Of a stretch of 64,000 nt of DNA, positions 26,301 to 34,224 are shown in pieces. Both the position numbers and the translations under genes were made by a program. How positions within the stretch are numbered: position 1 is the stretch's first letter; each line of letters starts with the position of its first letter. The stretch covers positions 28,670,397-28,734,396 of the forward strand of contig NC_133901.1 of the NCBI RefSeq assembly GCF_964199755.1. The letters run 5' to 3'. Under the pieces are notes generated by a model. The model was given only the letters and a program-made list of their open reading frames with translations, ran no database searches and was not told where the DNA came from. The DNA is from Larus michahellis (lineage: Eukaryota; Chordata; Aves; Charadriiformes; Laridae).

Positions 26301-29300
26301 CCTACCAGCTCCATACCACTTCCACCTCTTGCCTCCCCTGGGGCTACAACCAAGGGCTTCCCCTAGCTAAAAGTTCTGTGAAGAAATAACGAAGAGCCAT
26401 CCTCACGAGAGGCCGTCTATCATGCCAGCACAAATTACCCTGCCATTTGCCAAATCGATGCGCCCGTCTTAATCATCTCTCATTTTGGGAGGGGGCCTGT
26501 CTCGCATGCAGACTAGGACTGTGCAGCGGCGGCAGGACCCGAAGCCACCGCATGGATGACATGGCATGTGTCCCCACGCCGTTTCAGCGGCAGCAGCAGC
26601 AGACGGGTCTGCACTATCTCAACAGCTTCCTACTTTCTTCGGCCACCCTGGCTGCATTATCTTAAAGCAGATATGTATATGTATAAAGCTGATACGAGTC
26701 AACCTCCACCCAGGGAGCGCGGCCAGGCCAGCGGTCAGTTTGAGGCAAGAATCAGCATCAATAAGGCAGAAAAAAGCTGGTCACACAAAATGATTAAGTG
26801 AGAATTAATCATTACTACCTTAAAAAAAAAAAAAAATTTCCCCACCCTCTTTCAAAGTCGGAGCAGTCAGTGAGAAGGACGCAGAGGAAGGTGGGCGGAA
26901 TGGCGGAGTTGTGAGCATAGGAGGTACCAGCTGTGGCCAGCAGCCACGCGTGGGTGAGCTTCCCATTTACGCTGGTGCCAGGAGCACCCACTCTCCCACC
27001 ACGCCTGCGTTTTCCCTTTCACGCGCGCACCCAGCACAAGACCACCCCATGCTCCCTTGCTCTGTACTTTGCTCAGCAACAGAGCAATTAGGCTGCGTGG
27101 TAGGGCAGTGCTTCCCAAGCCATCTGTATCCCATCTGACCGTACAACACGGAAAAAAACCAAACGAGAACACCTTCCCTGGACTGAGAGAAAAGGCGCAG
27201 ACGCAAACACGCTGAAATTGGTGGGAATGACAGAGAACTTGGATTAGCCCTAGCCGAGATCAGCTGGCTCTCACCAGGACAAGAGGTAATGGGCACAAAG
27301 TTGAGCATAGGAAGTTCCATCTCAACATGAGGAGGAACTTCTTTACCCTGAGGGTGGCAGAGCCCTGGCACAGGCTGCCCAGAGATGTGGTGGAGTCTCA
27401 GTCTCTGGAGACATTCAAAACCCGCCTGGACACGTTCCTGTGTGACCTGCTCTGGGTGACCCTGCTCTGGCAGGGGATTGGACTAGATGAATCTCCAGAG
27501 GTCCCTTCCAACCCCTACCATTCTGTGATTTGCTCCCACTACCTCCACAGTAGTGATAGTGGTCAGAGGATGCTGAAAAACTGGTCGCAGCTCAATGCTG
27601 CCTTGGAGGCTCAGCCTGGAAGCTGCATGAACTCTGACTTCCAGTCATCAAAAGGGCCTGTCACAACCTCATTGCCTTCCTCCCACAGCCCCTCCACCAG
27701 AGCAAATAAGTGGAAGTGGTCCTGGCACAGACCTCCCCGTGACCGGCTCCGATGCACAGCACACAGCCCAGCCCGATCCACAGGGTTCTGCTGCCATGGC
27801 ACCGGCGATGTGGTTTTATGCTTCTCCCAAGTCTCACCATATTCTTCCTGTGTTGCCACCAAGCTGCAATGGAAGCAGCTCCACTAGATGCTGCACATGA
27901 GGATAGAGATCCCTCCCCAACCACTTTTATCATTTGAATAGATAGGAAAGCTGAGAAAGGAAGAAGGAAAAGGACTTTCTGTTGCAGAGCAGTTCATCAT
28001 TTCCAAAAGCACTCACGCATTGTGGTTGTTTAACTTAGATCCTGAAAGTCTAGTTTAAACAGGTGTGACGGTCTGCCTCTGACAAATTCACAAAAGCCAA
28101 GCTGACTGCTTAAACTTCTGTTGGCTTCAGATGAAGCAGCCAAGGTACAACATCCAAAAAACAATGATTCTGTAAGGGAGCCCATAGCTCCTGACTCAGA
28201 GTTTCCTTACCTAAGCAAGCACAGCCTGTAACATGGAGAGGGGTAGTTGTTGTTTGTGTCTTTTAAAACTCCTCCACGGTGAGGTCCATGCCTTCACTCT
28301 CTACCTGCGCGCAAAGCCTGTGTTTACTGCATGTGGCAAAGAGTATTTTGGTTACCTCCAGCAACTGGGCCAAAAAAAAAAAAAAAACAACCCCAAAATA
28401 TCCGGTTTTCTCTAGCAAGCTTGACGTGTTTTCCTGGAGGCTTTTTTAAAAATTGAGATCAAAACGATAAAGGTAGGGGTATGAACTGCTTCAAAGCCTG
28501 AAGGAGAAAAAGAGCAAATGGCTACTTTCTGTCCCACTTCATTGAGGAAATCGCTGCGTGGAGCGAAGCAGAGCAGCACGGGAGGAGGAGAGACACAGAG
28601 AGGAAACAGAGCAGCCCATTGCAAAATCAGCTGTAGGAGAGACAGCATGAAAGGGAGATTTACCCGAATAGCACCAGCCTAGAGCTGTGCTTAAGCTGGC
28701 AGGGGCTCTTCTGTGCGCTCGGGACATCGCAGTGCCACGGGCTGGCTTAGTTAAAGCCATGCAGCCTCCTTATGCACGTAGCCAGGGTCTCTGTTGCCTG
28801 CTTTAAAATACAGTCCACGGTTCTGCACTGCCCACCAGACCTCCGCGGGGATGTCTGCATTAAATAAATAAATAAATAAAATGCTACAGCAGTTGTCCTC
28901 GGATGAGCATGGGAACTGAAAAAATGCAGCAGGCAGTAAAATGCACCGAAAGGGTCTATGAGCCTGGCAGAAATCACTTGTGTGCAATAAAGCGTATGAG
29001 ACTGAGCGCACAACTGTGTGGCTGCAGCAGGCAGACGCGGTGGATAAGGAGGGTAGGAGACAGGTCCTCAGTGTCCCCCAACGCCCTATTTGATACACAC
29101 AGGGGAGCCAAAGCGACAGTCCGATATCCCATCAGCAGCACGCCCAAAACGGGCTGCTTTCCTCCACGCGTTTCTGCGCTTCAACGCAGACGAGTCACAT
29201 CGCATTGACGCCCTGCACAAGGCTCGCCCCTCACAACCTATTTCCTCAGCTGACAAGAAGCAGACGCAAGGGCCGATCTCGCCGGCGGGCACGACTCCAG

Positions 29301-32300
29301 CTGGTGCAGAGGGCGGCCGCGTCTCTGCGTCCGCAGCCAGGCCAGCTCCGCTCTGCGGGTTTTATCTCCATCCACTTCAGGGCTGTGCGCCTCTCAACCA
29401 CCCTCGGTGTCGAATAACTTCACATGCCCCCAAGCGCCATAAACTTCTACAACCACAATAACTCACAGATGGGTATGGATGGTTATAAAATCACTTCCTA
29501 AATTAGGACGGCAAGAAGCTGAGATTGGAAGAGTAGGAGGAAGTCAGGAAATCCCAAGAGAAGATGATGGGGGAGGGATTTAGTCTCTTTAGAAAACAAT
29601 AATGCAGTTTAATCTATTTTTCTTTTGACTTTACACACTAAAATAAGCTTCTCAGCTTCTGGGCCTGTCTCAAATCATAAGGCAAATAAGGCCACTGGAA
29701 CCCTATCAGTAGAATAAGAGCTATATAGTAATAATCCTGAGGAGCTGCACAGGGCTTTCCATCTTCAAAGTGTTTTACAGACAGTAATTTATTAATCTGC
29801 AAATTTCCCCTAGCCATAAGTAACTACTCTGCCTCTCCGCTAAGTGAGAGAGACACATGCAGCGCAGATCAGCACTCAGAAGAGACGGTGCAGGCAGCAG
29901 CTCTGACGGCCAGACCCCACCGCCGTGTCTGCCTCGCCACGGTCAGAACTTCACTGCCTCAGCCACCACCTGAATCCAGAAGCACTGGTGACGTCTGACT
30001 TCAGAGGGGACAAAACCAGTGCCTGAGAACCGCCGGTATGGGAGAGCGTAAAATGCACGCTCACAATCCAGCAAATAACAGCAAAGCCCGAAATAAAACT
30101 CCTAGGACAGAGGCTCCTGGCTGCCTCACAACCACTGCCTGCCATGCTGGGGTGTCACTCCAGGCAGAAGCTGGCCCCAGTCCTGGGCTCATCCCACCAC
30201 GCAGCCTGTCTGATAGCCCCCAGGGGAGCTGTCAGAGCAGTTTCTTAGGCAAACACGATATTTCCTCCCACCAAATGGCTATTTATGCTCAGCAACTACC
30301 TGTTCACACTAGGCGGGTCTTCTAGATAACCGGCGTGAGGCTGCTCCTCCTCCCCTGGCAGCAATATCCTCCTGCTTTTCTAATGCTCCAAGACAATACT
30401 CCTAACCCCGATCCTCCCCGCAGCCCTCGCCTCATGAAATCTGGGAGCTCTTGGAGAATGAGAGAGCAGCCTGGTTAGCAGAGAGACAAAAACGGAACAA
30501 GGAGCACAGCTACAACTGCATCTTTAAATAAGTTGGTATCTAACATGGGTCAGGTTTGTTTGGAAACAAGAAGATAACATTATTCAGTATTCACACTGGC
30601 TGTTATGTTCTTTGTCCGACTGTTTTTTCATCTCTTTTAATCCAGTGTATATTTATATGACCTCAGTAGTGCCAAAGAAATCATTGTAAGACCAAAACTG
30701 GGTTCATTGGTTTTTGCTATCCTTCTCTGGATATCAGAGCATCTGGGTTCATTAAGCATCCTACAACACAAGCGCAGAGATCTAAGGATGCCTCGCTGGG
30801 GCAAGGAAAGCGGAAGACCCCAAATACCATTGCAAACAATGTCCCAAAGGTCACGAGCAAGGAATTCAAACCCAGGCACTACACATCATGTATATTCTCA
30901 AGACCAGAAGAGATTTGCCCACGCACACGGCATGAGCGAGTAGCAGACTCAGGCACAAATTCAGTCTCAGACTCCAAGTCTTTTACTCTACGCTACTCAG
31001 ATCACATTTCTTTCCTCTTCCAGCTCGCAGCTCCCCTTCAGCAAATGATTTTGTTCCAGCACCAGCCTTCATACACAGCAGAAACAGCAGAGCCCAAAGA
31101 ACAGATGTTTAGAGCCACATTGCTCTTGGCAAAATTTGGGAAAAGAGTAAGACAGACATAGGGAGAAGCACAATGCTGAAGCTTTCTGACACACCACCAG
31201 GGAGAGTGTCAGCCATAATGGCTGAACTGGATGGAAAGGCCGAAGCAGTGCTGGTGTTTTATACCTGAAATTTAATAAGTGTTGTCTCCTCATCCCCTCT
31301 ATAAGCCCAGAGAGCTTGGGACTCAGCAGAGCCGGTACCCCTGGCTGGGGCAGTCCCGGTCGGGGTTGCTGACCATGCTGCTCCCCCGGGAAGGGCTGCA
31401 GGAGCAGGCAGGAAAAGCAGCAGCAAACCACAACAGGACTCCTGCCTCCAGCCTTCCCAGCCCCCTGTCAGCCTGGGCTGGAGAGAGAGCTGGTCCCGAC
31501 AATACAGCATTACATGACTATTATAGCAAAACACAGAAAAAGATCCAGCTGAAGCGACAAATCCCAAGTTACCCATCTTAAATATCCCAGAAGCCAGGTT
31601 GCCCTCCCCAGTGAGAGCTACCCGTCTCCATGGCCTCGCTTGGTGTCAGGAGACCAGTGGGGCAGCTGCAGACTGTGCGCAGCCCTTCTGCGTTTGCTCC
31701 GGATAACCTCTCCTCTGTTCCCCCCACCTACGCTCCCCACTCTGAGGAGAAGAAGAAGAAGAAGAAGAAAAAAAAAAAAAAAAGAAAAAAAAAAGCAAGG
31801 CCAAATGCTGTAACATTAGGAGAGCATGTTCGGTCTCCCACACTGCTCTGTATTTACGACTTTGCAAGGGTGAAACGAGCTCCAGTTGCCTCTTGGTGCC
31901 AGTCTCAAGAAACCCCGCAGTGTAACAGAGGGCTGCACAGACGGCTGCCCCTCCATCCAAGTACAAACAGCCATCCAAGCCCGTCATAAATAACAAAAGA
32001 CGTTTTGACAGCCCAAAGTGGTTTATGATGTCCATGGAACAAAAACGGAGCTCTGAACTGAAGGGCGAGTCTGGCACCCACGGACCCGCAGAAAATTAAA
32101 CGCATACGCTACAGTGGATTTGCAGAAGAAATATTTTTTAACTGATCATGTGTCCCATGCATCACCCTTTGACAATTATGTTCTTGCAGCACTCTACAAG
32201 GGCTCTAACCACCCCGTAGAGAAAACCTCTGCTAAAGGAGGAATATTTAAAAAGCACTAAATACCTCGCAGAAATGCCTGGAGGGTTCTGCCAGATCAAT

Positions 32301-34224
32301 TGGCAGGAGGCTGTGTGACCCAAACGCCAGGGTGCTCATTTCACGGCTCCCAGCTGGCAGCCTCAGCGTTCAGAGTTGCTCTAACATTTCCCGGGCAATC
32401 CTGATTCAACTGCACCTCCCTCCCATTTCTGAAAAAGCCCGAGATGACTGCACGTGGGGTGTCGTAAGGCTGCCTCAGCAGGAGGAGGATGTTGCGTTGG
32501 TGGAGAGCAGAACAGCACGTCCAGAAGCGCACGCAAAGCAGGGATTTTCCCAGCGAGCAGCAGCAACTCATGCCGCTGGGTCCCTCCTTCCCCAAGCACT
32601 CCTAATACCTACCACTTAGCCAAGAAGACCTGAGACATATATTCTTCCATGGAATCATAGAATGTGTTGGGTTGGAAGGGACCTCGAAAGGCCATCTAGT
32701 CCAACCCCCCTGCAGTAAGCAGGGACATCTTCAACTAGATCAGGTTGCTCAGAGCCTCATCAAGCCTGGCCTTGAATGTCTCCAGGGATGGGGCCTCCAC
32801 CACCTCTCTGAGCAACCTGTGCCAGTGTCTCACCACCTTCATTGTAAAGAACTTCTTCCTAATGTCTAATCTAAACCTGCCCTGCTCTAGTTTAAAACCA
32901 TTGCGCCTTGTCCTATCGCTACATGCTTTTGCAAACAGCCCCTCCCCAGGGACCCCCTACCTTTTCAGGTACTAGAAGGCTGCTATAAGGTCTCCCCAGA
33001 GCTGTCTCTTCTCCAGGCTGAACCACCACAGCTGTCATAGGAGAGGTGCTCCAGCCCTCTGATCATCATTTTTCTCCTTTACTGTTTCCCCATTGCTCAC
33101 CGGTTCCACCGGGCCTCCGTTAGCCAGGATGGGACATCCCCTACTGAAGGCTACACCCTACTGTGAATGTCTGCAGCCCTTGGGCAACCCAAGGAGAAAA
33201 GCCTCCCAAACTTTTGGCCTCTGCGATGAGTCCTGCACTGAGATGAACCTTGCCGAGGTGTGAGTTGTGAACCTGGCCCAGATAATTCAGCATGGTCCAA
33301 GAGACAACAAAACAAGAACTGTTCATCTGCCCAGGGTATTATAACCACTTGTTTGCCAGCGCTGCAGAGGGGCGAGGGCTCATGGGCAGGGGAGGGATTT
33401 GCTCGATCCCCTGCACAGCCTTTATTTCTGAATATTTCCCCCTATAAAGCCAGTGCCTGTTCTTTCCTCCCTCCCCCTCTCCACTCGCCTCCTGCAAATC
33501 ATGCTGTCTCCCTTCCACCCCCAAATAGGAAGTCCGGAGCCGAGACGCACACAATCTGCCTCTTCACCAGAGCCGGGCTGAACGCGTGCCAGAGGAGCTG
33601 CGAGCATGACAACATATTTCCTGTCAGGAAAGTGACTCAGTGAGATGGGTATGAGAGCTCCTCTTACTCGAGAAGTTCCCCTCTCCCCTTGCGTTGCTGA
33701 GGCATGAGTCAGAATCCGAGAGGCACAATTTCAACCCCCTCCGGATCCAACCGGGAATAGCAGAGTTCAGGTTCAAGCCCGGGTCCTGCTTGCAACGCGG
33801 TAACAAGCCAGCGCCACGTGCCGAGCCCTGATGTCACCCCTCGTAGAAGGGGAATAACAAAATTGACCAAGTGGGCAGCTTGAATTTACAAAGCACTTTT
33901 AGGTTGAGATGGTGCTTATTGTTATTGGCTTAAGCACCCATTTGCACAATGCTGGTAGCCTCTATAGGTGAACGTTACACAATACCCACCCAGAGCTAAC
34001 ACCGTGCTCGTGCGTTTTGCTCAAGTATTATAAACATGGCCATTTCATCCAGGAATACTGTAAAAGCTTAAAATCACTGCAGCCAGTTTTCTTCCTCCGG
34101 CTTCAGATCAGCTCTCCCCCGATAACCGGGCAGACCCATCGCGTGCTACGTCCTTACCAGAGCCGCTGCCGAGGGCGACCGTGCACAGCCAGAGCGTAAT
34201 CAGCAGGGCACCCACCATCTTCAT
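7946..34224 (-). CDS. IL1RAP: IL1RAP, canonical membrane isoform (ten joined coding exons)
   Basis: This is the interleukin-1 receptor accessory protein, a single-pass plasma-membrane co-receptor. It joins ligand-bound IL1R1, ST2 or IL-36R and recruits MyD88 through its TIR domain. The joined exons are 34158-34224, 20999-21284, 20047-20239, 18067-18232, 17018-17089, 15733-15862, 14633-14781, 12150-12299, 11050-11193 and 7946-8382. They sum to 1794 bases (597 codons plus stop) with every junction in phase and GT-AG. Domain order is signal peptide (1 to about 22), Ig1 (about 25-125), Ig2 (about 130-238), Ig3 (about 245-350), transmembrane helix (about 364-384) and TIR (about 405-550). Sequence similarity to human IL1RAP is strong throughout and especially high in the TIR. 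The human canonical form is 570 residues; the excess here is a non-conserved C-terminus described at the last exon. IL1RAPL1, IL1RAPL2 and IL1R1 are less likely given the near-identical juxtamembrane and TIR sequence. Confidence 0.97.
8383..11049 (-). other. Intron between TIR exon 9 and the canonical last exon
   Basis: The 2.67 kb intron runs from donor A|GTGAGT to acceptor CTCCCAG|TTGTC. It includes a 17-base A-run near 10430-10446. I see no further exon or recognisable repeat. Confidence 0.8.
11050..11193 (-). CDS. IL1RAP: IL1RAP coding exon 9: N-terminal half of the TIR domain
   Basis: Residues 405-453. TIR box 1 is YDVYVSYA (409-416) and box 2 is [11 protein letters not shown] (442-452). 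The exon is almost identical to human IL1RAP, including [20 protein letters not shown]. Box 2 and the BB loop mediate homotypic contact with MyD88 and the partner receptor in this family. The donor A|GTGAGT leaves phase 1. The lone A can be completed by TT of the canonical last exon (Ile) or AT of the distal exon (Asn), the same choice as in mammals. Confidence 0.97.
11194..12149 (-). other. Intron between transmembrane and TIR exons
   Basis: The intron is 956 bases long with a GTAAGT donor. I see no other feature in it. Confidence 0.85.
12150..12299 (-). CDS. IL1RAP: IL1RAP coding exon 8: transmembrane segment
   Basis: Residues 355-405. The exon reads [17 protein letters not shown] and then the hydrophobic helix [16 protein letters not shown] (membrane segment about 364-384). 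The conserved cytoplasmic juxtamembrane stretch [17 protein letters not shown] follows, identical to human. The acceptor is GAACCCAG|TTGTAG and the donor CATTCTAG|GTAAGT. The open frame extends 469 bases upstream into intron sequence, but only this part is coding. Confidence 0.97.
12300..14606 (-). other. Intron between Ig3 and transmembrane exons
   Basis: It begins with the possible soluble-isoform read-through tail and holds the AATAAA candidate at 13133-13138. No other recognisable feature was seen. The open frame at 12300-12768 next to the transmembrane exon is not coding. Confidence 0.75.
13133..13138 (-). terminator. Candidate poly(A) signal for a soluble IL1RAP transcript
   Basis: On the minus strand an AATAAA hexamer lies about 1.5 kb beyond the read-through stop at 14607. 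The following minus-strand sequence is GT-rich. It is the first such hexamer I noticed downstream within this intron. Its use is unproven. Confidence 0.25.
14607..14632 (-). CDS. IL1RAP: Possible soluble-isoform tail by read-through of the exon 7 donor
   Basis: If the donor at 14632 is not spliced, the frame continues for eight codons, Gly-Lys-Ile-Leu-Ala-Glu-His-Gly, and stops at TGA (14607-14609). That would give a secreted protein of 362 residues with all three Ig domains and no membrane helix. Human soluble IL1RAP is made the same way: exon read-through gives a six-residue unique tail (GNRCGQ) and 356 residues in total. The tail sequence is not conserved, only the geometry. Transcription of this form is an inference. 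Confidence 0.4.
14633..14781 (-). CDS. IL1RAP: IL1RAP coding exon 7: second half of Ig3
   Basis: Residues about 305-355. The exon carries the closing Ig3 motif [19 protein letters not shown], matching human SEDLKRSYVCHARSAKG, followed by the juxtamembrane IVRMK. The acceptor is preceded by a long pyrimidine run (CTCTTACAG|TGAAAT) and the donor is ATGAAAG|GTAAAA. In mammals the donor of this exon is where the soluble isoform diverges by reading into the intron; see the separate entry at 14607-14632. Confidence 0.96.
14782..15732 (-). other. Intron within Ig3
   Basis: This 951-base intron has poly-A/T runs near 14790 and 14881-14893 and contains the MIR-like fragment listed separately. Confidence 0.8.
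15080..15240 (-). repeat. MIR/CORE-SINE-like relic
   Basis: The plus-strand text CCTGGGTGAGTCACTTAGTC, TCTCTGTGCC and CATCTACAAAATGGAA follows the MIR core consensus (gggcaagtcacttaacctctctgtgcctcag and onward). It is an old, diverged fragment. The consensus reads along the plus strand, so the assigned strand is uncertain because element orientation conventions differ. Confidence 0.6.
15733..15862 (-). CDS. IL1RAP: IL1RAP coding exon 6: first half of Ig3
   Basis: Residues about 262-305. The exon contains the Ig cysteine strand [14 protein letters not shown] and the conserved strand [15 protein letters not shown], close to human [15 protein letters not shown]. The acceptor is TTCCCAG|GAGATG and the donor CACAAAG|GTAACA, ending in phase 2. 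Confidence 0.95.
15863..17017 (-). other. Intron between exons 5 and 6
   Basis: The intron is 1155 bases long. Several spurious open frames cross 16.7-17.2 kb, but only 17018-17089 is coding. No recognisable repeat was seen. Confidence 0.8.
17018..17089 (-). CDS. IL1RAP: IL1RAP coding exon 5: Ig2-Ig3 linker
   Basis: This small 72-base exon encodes residues about 238-262, reading [20 protein letters not shown] followed by EVEAG. It aligns with the human linker GSPKNAVPPVIHSPNDHVVY. The acceptor is CCTGCAG|GATC and the donor GAAGCAG|GTAAAT. It enters and leaves in phase 1, so skipping it would keep the frame. Confidence 0.93.
17090..18066 (-). other. Intron between exons 4 and 5
   Basis: The intron is 977 bases long. 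A T-rich run lies near 17407-17417. Nothing else was recognised. Confidence 0.8.
18067..18232 (-). CDS. IL1RAP: IL1RAP coding exon 4: second half of Ig2
   Basis: Residues 183-238. The exon starts [19 protein letters not shown] after acceptor CTCCAG|GAC and includes the closing Ig motif [10 protein letters not shown], then the strand [14 protein letters not shown]. The human counterpart has the same GNYTCVVTY and HLTRTLTVKVV pattern. The donor is GTGGTGG|GTAAGA, leaving phase 1. The NYT and NLT sequons suggest N-glycosylation. Confidence 0.95.
18233..20046 (-). other. Intron inside Ig2
   Basis: This 1.8 kb intron has a long T-rich run near 19150-19193 and a G/T-rich low-complexity tract at 19619-19680 with several GGG blocks. 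A weak MIR-like match (AAAGCACTTTATAAGC) lies near 19270. Confidence 0.75.
20047..20239 (-). CDS. IL1RAP: IL1RAP coding exon 3: Ig1-Ig2 linker and start of Ig2
   Basis: Residues about 118-182. The exon begins by completing Arg118 and reads [15 protein letters not shown], nearly identical to human. It then contains the Ig2 cysteine motif [15 protein letters not shown] and the strand PTIKWYL. The region [19 protein letters not shown] is more divergent from mammals. The acceptor is CCTTAG|AAAT, and the donor after TACTTG is GTAAGA. Length is 193 bases, ending in phase 0. NTT forms an N-glycosylation sequon conserved in the family. Confidence 0.95.
20240..20998 (-). other. Intron between Ig1 and Ig2 exons
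   Basis: The intron is 759 bases long, with a GTAGGT donor and CCTTAG acceptor. No other feature was seen. Confidence 0.85.
20999..21284 (-). CDS. IL1RAP: IL1RAP coding exon 2: first Ig domain
   Basis: Residues about 23-118 form Ig domain 1. It opens with [15 protein letters not shown] and contains the Ig cysteine in IKCPLF, the tryptophan-bearing strand LTLIWYR, and the terminal DTGNYTCML motif with the partner cysteine. N-glycosylation sequons occur at NYS and NYT, and the segment [11 protein letters not shown] is essentially identical to mammalian IL1RAP. The acceptor is CTGCAG|AACG and the donor is CTCAG|GTAGGT. The exon ends in phase 2 inside an Arg codon that the next exon completes. 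Confidence 0.96.
24425..24587 (+). mobile_element. CR1 LINE 3' end
   Basis: GTTGGACTCGATGACCTCAA, GGTCCTTTCCAACC and the terminal ATATGATTCTATTA match the CR1 3' terminus with its short ATTCTATG-type end. The element is strongly 5'-truncated. Confidence 0.88.
24797..24840. repeat. Poly-A followed by (CA)/(TA) microsatellite
   Basis: An A-run leads into TACATATATACACACAGACA and further CACA units, forming a short compound simple repeat. Confidence 0.8.
26231..26275. repeat. Two-copy direct repeat of about 21 bases
   Basis: The unit TGGTACCTCCATTTAAAA occurs twice back to back and is followed by a long A-run. Confidence 0.7.
27270..27532 (+). mobile_element. CR1 LINE 3' fragment
   Basis: AACATGAGGAGGAACTTCTT, CAGGCTGCCCAGAGATGTGG, GACATTCAAAACCCGCCTGG and GGTCCCTTCCAACCCC match the terminal CR1 coding/3' UTR consensus in order. 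Confidence 0.92.
28861..28880. repeat. (TAAA)n microsatellite
   Basis: Five tandem TAAA units are present. This is simple sequence only. Confidence 0.8.
29090..29350. promoter_or_regulatory. Intronic CpG-rich patch
   Basis: CpG dinucleotides are dense here (about two dozen in some 260 bases by eye) and include NotI-like GCGGCCGC. The flanking intron is CpG-poor. It could be a remnant island, an alternative promoter or an enhancer. No exon is recognised. Confidence 0.35.
29735..29825 (+). repeat. MIR/CORE-SINE-like relic
   Basis: CACAGGGCTTTCCATCTTCA, AAGTGTTTTACAGACAG and TAATTTATTAATC resemble the conserved 'aaagcgctttacaaac' segment of old amniote SINEs. Confidence 0.45.
30865..31005 (+). 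repeat. MIR/CORE-SINE-like relic
   Basis: AAGGTCACGAGCAAGGAATT with AAACCCAGGCAC, and then TTCAGTCTCAGACTCCAAGT with CTACGCTACTCAGA, follow the MIR pattern of 'ggtcacacagc ... gaacccaggtctg ... ctccaaagc ... accacta'. Confidence 0.45.
31744..31795. repeat. Purine tract: (GAA)n then poly-A
   Basis: GAGGAGAAGAAGAAG leads into a long A-run broken by single G residues. It is all purine on the plus strand over about 50 bases. Confidence 0.9.
32650..33065 (-). mobile_element. CR1 LINE 3' fragment
   Basis: Plus-strand GGAATCATAGAATGTGTTGG, AAGGGACCTCGAAAGGCCAT, CAACCCCCCTGCAGTAAGC and TCTCTTCTCCAGGCTGAACC are the reverse complement of the CR1 3' region. It is the longest CR1 copy in the window. 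Confidence 0.93.
33855..33935 (+). repeat. MIR/CORE-SINE-like relic
   Basis: AATTTACAAAGCACTTTTAG with GTTGAGATGGTGCTTATTGT resembles the 'aaagcgctttgagat ... aggtgctatatta' block of ancient SINE tails. Confidence 0.4.
34158..34224 (-). CDS. IL1RAP: IL1RAP coding exon 1: start codon and signal peptide
   Basis: The acceptor is CTGCAG followed by a single G and then ATG at 34224-34222, so the exon itself probably begins at 34225. Two in-frame ATGs lie two codons apart (M1 and M3), and I chose the first. The peptide has a short basic start, a hydrophobic core ([13 protein letters not shown]) and a small-residue cleavage region (GSGS), which is a typical signal peptide. The exon ends on the first base of the codon for Glu23, before a GTAAGG donor. 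The next exon supplies AA and continues with RCDDWG, matching the start of mature mammalian IL1RAP. The signal sequence itself is poorly conserved with human, as is usual. The short exon and 12.9 kb following intron fit the known gene structure. Confidence 0.88.

Larger units (their letters stand above)
21285..34157 (-). other. Large intron between signal-peptide exon and Ig1 exon
   Basis: This 12.9 kb intron contains CR1 fragments (24425-24587, 27270-27532, 32650-33065), MIR-like relics, a (TTTA/TAAA)n run at about 28861-28880, poly-A tracts (near 24798, 26268, 28370), a GAA/A tract (31744-31795) and a CpG-rich patch (29090-29350). The longest open frame, 24854-25543 on the minus strand, resembles no protein I know and is probably chance. 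Confidence 0.8.

Noticed and set aside
33700..33800. tRNA-like B-box text (GGTTCAAGCCC)
   Set aside because: No A box, acceptor stem or cloverleaf could be assembled around it; more likely an old SINE fragment.
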